Shown in pieces: positions 13,649 to 15,885 of a stretch of DNA of 15,885 nt. The stretch is taken from NCBI RefSeq assembly GCF_046498435.1, contig NZ_JAWOAR010000077.1:1-15885 (forward strand), written 5' to 3'. Within the stretch, counting starts at the first letter, position 1; the number at the start of each line of letters is the position of its first letter. A program made the position numbers and the translations under genes. The notes beneath the pieces were generated by a model, which saw only the letters and a list, made by a program, of their open reading frames with translations, was not told the DNA's origin and ran no database searches. The DNA comes from Longimonas sp046498435 (lineage in GTDB: Bacteria > Bacteroidota > Rhodothermia > Rhodothermales > Salinibacteraceae).

Positions 13649-14941
13649 ATGCCCGACGCTTCCCGCACCACGCTGATTGACACACTGAAACGCCTCGACC
13701 AGCACCTCGATAAGCTGCCAGGCTCGCTTACCGGACGCGTGCGGCAGCATCTTCAAGAGCTGCGCACCCTGCTTTTGGAAAAGCGTCCAGCGCGCTTTGC
13801 GTTGGTCGGACGCCGGGGCAGCGGCAAATCCTCGCTCATCAACGCGCTTTTTGGGGAGGAGGTGGCCGCTGTAGGCCACGAAACCGCTCAGACCGGTGCC
13901 GCGCAGTGGTACACGTACGAGAGTGATCTGGGCACACTGGAGGTGCTCGACACCCGCGGCCTGCAAGAAGGCTCAACCCCCACCGAATCTGACACCGCCG
14001 AGAGCCCTGAAGCCTCCATCCGCGCAGCCCTCTCGGACACCGCACCCGATGTGCTCCTCTTCCTCATCAAGGCGCAAGAGGTCGATGCCGCCATTGATGG
14101 CGACCTGGAGGCGCTCTCGTCCATTGCCGACGACGTGAAAGAGATGCACGGTCATCGCCCTCCCATCGTGGGCGTGGTTACCCACTGCGATGTGCTCGAA
14201 CCGCAGTACGTGCGTTTGCATCAACCCGACGACGAGGATCCTGCCGAACTTCAAGAAAAACAGGAACGGGTGGAGGCGGTGCAGTCGCATCTCACCGACA
14301 AAATGGAGGCCTACCCGGCGCTTGCCGACGCCATGGTGCGCACCTTTGGCGTGGCGCTCTACCAGTCGTGGGATGCACAGGGCCGCCGCCGTGCCGATGC
14401 GCGCTGGCAGGTCGAGGCGCTCGTGGAGTACCTGCTCACCCAGCTTCCCGACGAGGCCCAGGTCGAGTTTGCCCGCCTCTCGCGGATGCAGGCGCTGCAG
14501 AAGCTCATCGCCAACCGGCTCACACAAAGCACGGCCATGGTGTGCGCCGGCATCGCGGCCACGCCCACGCCACTCGCCGACATCGCGCCGATTACCACCG
14601 CGCAGGTGTTTCTGGTGATGGCCATCGGCTATCTGGGCGGACGCCGTATGGATCTGGAGACCGCCCGCGAGTTCTTAGCTGCTGCTGGCGTCAACGTAGG
14701 AGCGGGGTTTGTACTGCGCGAGGCGGCCCGTGCGCTCGTGCAGTTCGTCCCCGGCTTCGGGCAGGCGGTCTCGGCCAGCGTGGCCTATGCGGGCACGTAT
14801 GCGGTGGGCACCGCCGCCACATCGTACTTCTTGCGTGGCCAGACAGACAACCTGGAGGCGCAATTTCAGGATGCGTTTGAGGAGGGGCGCAAGGCGGCGC
14901 CCGATGATCTGAATACCCATCCCAACTCCGAATCCACCTGA
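13649..14941 (+). CDS. Era-like GTPase with C-terminal DUF697-type membrane domain
   Basis: The 430-residue protein starts with a helical segment (1-45), followed by a P-loop GTPase domain. G1 is GRRGSGKS at 54-61, the switch region is around TAQTGAAQWYT (79-89), and G3 is DTRG at 101-104. The G4 position reads THCD at 178-181, not the canonical NKxD; variants of this type occur in related GTPases. After an acidic and helical linker, residues 280-400 contain hydrophobic segments (TAMVCAGIAATPTPLADIAPITTAQVFLVMAIGYLGG and another at 347-395) that match DUF697-type domains of the YcjF group. The cellular role is unknown; membrane-associated or dynamin-like functions are possible. Two ends of the protein are acidic and Ser-rich. 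No Shine-Dalgarno sequence precedes the ATG. Confidence 0.85.
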   Translation: MPDASRTTLIDTLKRLDQHLDKLPGSLTGRVRQHLQELRTLLLEKRPARFALVGRRGSGKSSLINALFGEEVAAVGHETAQTGAAQWYTYESDLGTLEVLDTRGLQEGSTPTESDTAESPEASIRAALSDTAPDVLLFLIKAQEVDAAIDGDLEALSSIADDVKEMHGHRPPIVGVVTHCDVLEPQYVRLHQPDDEDPAELQEKQERVEAVQSHLTDKMEAYPALADAMVRTFGVALYQSWDAQGRRRADARWQVEALVEYLLTQLPDEAQVEFARLSRMQALQKLIANRLTQSTAMVCAGIAATPTPLADIAPITTAQVFLVMAIGYLGGRRMDLETAREFLAAAGVNVGAGFVLREAARALVQFVPGFGQAVSASVAYAGTYAVGTAATSYFLRGQTDNLEAQFQDAFEEGRKAAPDDLNTHPNSEST

Positions 14942-14970
14942 CCGCAGTGGCGGAAAGCCTCCTCATCCCC

Positions 14971-15603
14971 CTATGCTGACTGAGGTGACGGCTGCGTCTT
15001 TGCAAAGTAGACAAACGCAACGAAATCGTAGAGGGTGTGCACCAGCACTGGCACCAGCAGTCCACCGGTGTACCAGTAGAGTCCACCCAGGTACGCGCCC
15101 ATGATCGTGGCGATAATCGCATACGCCGGGGTGATCCAGTGGCACAGCCCAAATACGATGCTGGCCACGACAAGGGCACTCCACGGCTCCCATAGCATCG
15201 CGAGTTCCGCCTGCAAGACGCCACGAAAGAGCAGCTCCTCACCCACGCCAGCCGCAATAGCCAGCACCGCCATGCCGGGCAGTCCGCCATAGCGCAGCAG
15301 CGGGCCTAAGAACGAGCGCACGTGTTCTTCTATTTCCTGCATCCAGGGCGCATCCACACGCACCATGAGCAGAAGTGCAGCGATTAGGGGAAGCGTAGCA
15401 AGGACGCTCATGCCCAATGCATCCACCGACCACCCAATGTCTTGCAGCAACGGCAGCCCACGCCACGCCGCCCACGCCACGGCCGACACCGCCATCCCGA
15501 CTTCGAAGAGCAGTCCTGCCATGAAGAGCTGCCGCCCCTCGGAGGCGGGAGGCCTATTTTCGCCAGACGTGTTTTCTGGGGAGTCAGAGTTGATCGCGCC
15601 CAT
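14971..15603 (-). CDS. CPBP-family intramembrane metalloprotease (Abi/Rce1 type)
   Basis: CPBP proteins are membrane-embedded proteases related to Rce1; bacterial members have roles in immunity to self-made bacteriocins or in unknown processes. From the ATG at 15603 the product has 210 residues with several hydrophobic helices. The motifs are GVGEELLFRG at 119-128 (Glu122, Glu123, Arg127), FGLCH with His155, and PVLVHTLYDF with His189 and Asp193. These are the putative catalytic and metal-binding residues. The frame stays open upstream to 15861, and an ATG at 15657 is another possible start. The upstream part reads as low-quality sequence with a repeat-like segment, so I prefer 15603. It is convergent with the GTPase gene, 29 bases apart. 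Confidence 0.85.
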   Translation of the reverse strand: MGAINSDSPENTSGENRPPASEGRQLFMAGLLFEVGMAVSAVAWAAWRGLPLLQDIGWSVDALGMSVLATLPLIAALLLMVRVDAPWMQEIEEHVRSFLGPLLRYGGLPGMAVLAIAAGVGEELLFRGVLQAELAMLWEPWSALVVASIVFGLCHWITPAYAIIATIMGAYLGGLYWYTGGLLVPVLVHTLYDFVAFVYFAKTQPSPQSA

Positions 15604-15885
15604 TGCATGTACGGCTTGAGGAGAAAGACCACGACTTCTCTGTACGGCAGCGGTCATCTCTGGGTTTGTGCAGACGAGGTGTCTCTTTTTCCAAACACCA
15701 CAATGCGCTCTCAGGCGTAGTTGTGGTGGCACCAGTGCCCACATGAACGTGTCATCTTGAGCGCCCCCTACAGAAACGTCATCAAGGTACACCAAAGTTA
15801 CCCCACCCAAAGTGTCTTCAATCGTTAAACGAACAAGAACACCACTATCCGTCAAATCCACTGGAATTCTAGACTCTTGTGAAAA
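15604..15885. other. Upstream region of the CPBP gene at the right edge
   Basis: The minus strand stays open to 15861, but the predicted peptide has no family features. GTGTCATCTTGA at 15749-15760 repeats the start of the repeat-like segment at 6800-6811, which suggests noncoding intergenic DNA. Promoter elements were not identified. A gene starting beyond the edge cannot be excluded. Confidence 0.4.

Noticed and set aside
15604..15861. N-terminal extension of 86 residues on the CPBP protease
   Set aside because: The added peptide has no membrane or protease features, and the DNA contains a repeat-like segment shared with another intergenic region. The ATG at 15603 gives a complete domain.

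Overview
The window looks like ordinary chromosome from a salt-adapted member of the Bacteroidota/Rhodothermota (Salinibacter-like). This is an inference. It rests on a GC-rich sequence, on Asp/Glu-rich proteins (for example the acidic tails of SufE, SufT and the TonB-like protein), on an AccD without a zinc ribbon as I recall from Bacteroidota, and on gene starts that almost all lack a Shine-Dalgarno sequence. No phage, insertion sequence, CRISPR array, rRNA or tRNA was seen.

Bases 1-6044 (minus strand) hold a complete SUF iron-sulfur cluster assembly operon, read right to left: sufB, sufC, sufD, sufS, sufE and a sufT-like DUF59 gene cut by the left edge. SufS and SufE supply persulfide sulfur, SufBCD is the scaffold ATPase complex, and SufT is a maturation accessory. 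The sufB-C, C-D and D-S spacers each contain a perfect inverted repeat. A short divergent region (6045-6343) separates sufB from an A-type Fe-S carrier gene on the plus strand, so delivery of clusters is encoded next to their assembly. Two TGTAAA-type dyads lie upstream of sufB, but no regulator gene is in the window.

Bases 6680-8162 hold a gene-free convergent spacer with repeat-like sequence, a probable outer-membrane beta-barrel gene (minus strand), and a divergent promoter region with a cluster of GGATGC palindromes. Bases 8163-11420 are a plus-strand run: a second class V PLP enzyme with four unusual C-terminal cysteines, tsaB (tRNA t6A synthesis) and accD (acetyl-CoA carboxylase beta subunit). 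A small one-helix membrane protein follows on the minus strand. Next comes queF (queuosine precursor reductase), which has Gln where the family usually has an active-site His, and then a convergent TonB-family protein separated from queF by a tandem repeat and a bidirectional terminator.

Bases 13133-15885 hold a 516-base gene-free stretch, an Era-like GTPase with a C-terminal membrane domain (DUF697 type), and a convergent CPBP-family intramembrane protease with its upstream region at the right edge.

I found no clear new multi-gene system. The items most worth checking are the QueF substitution, the cysteine-rich desulfurase-like enzyme, and the regulatory DNA of the suf locus.
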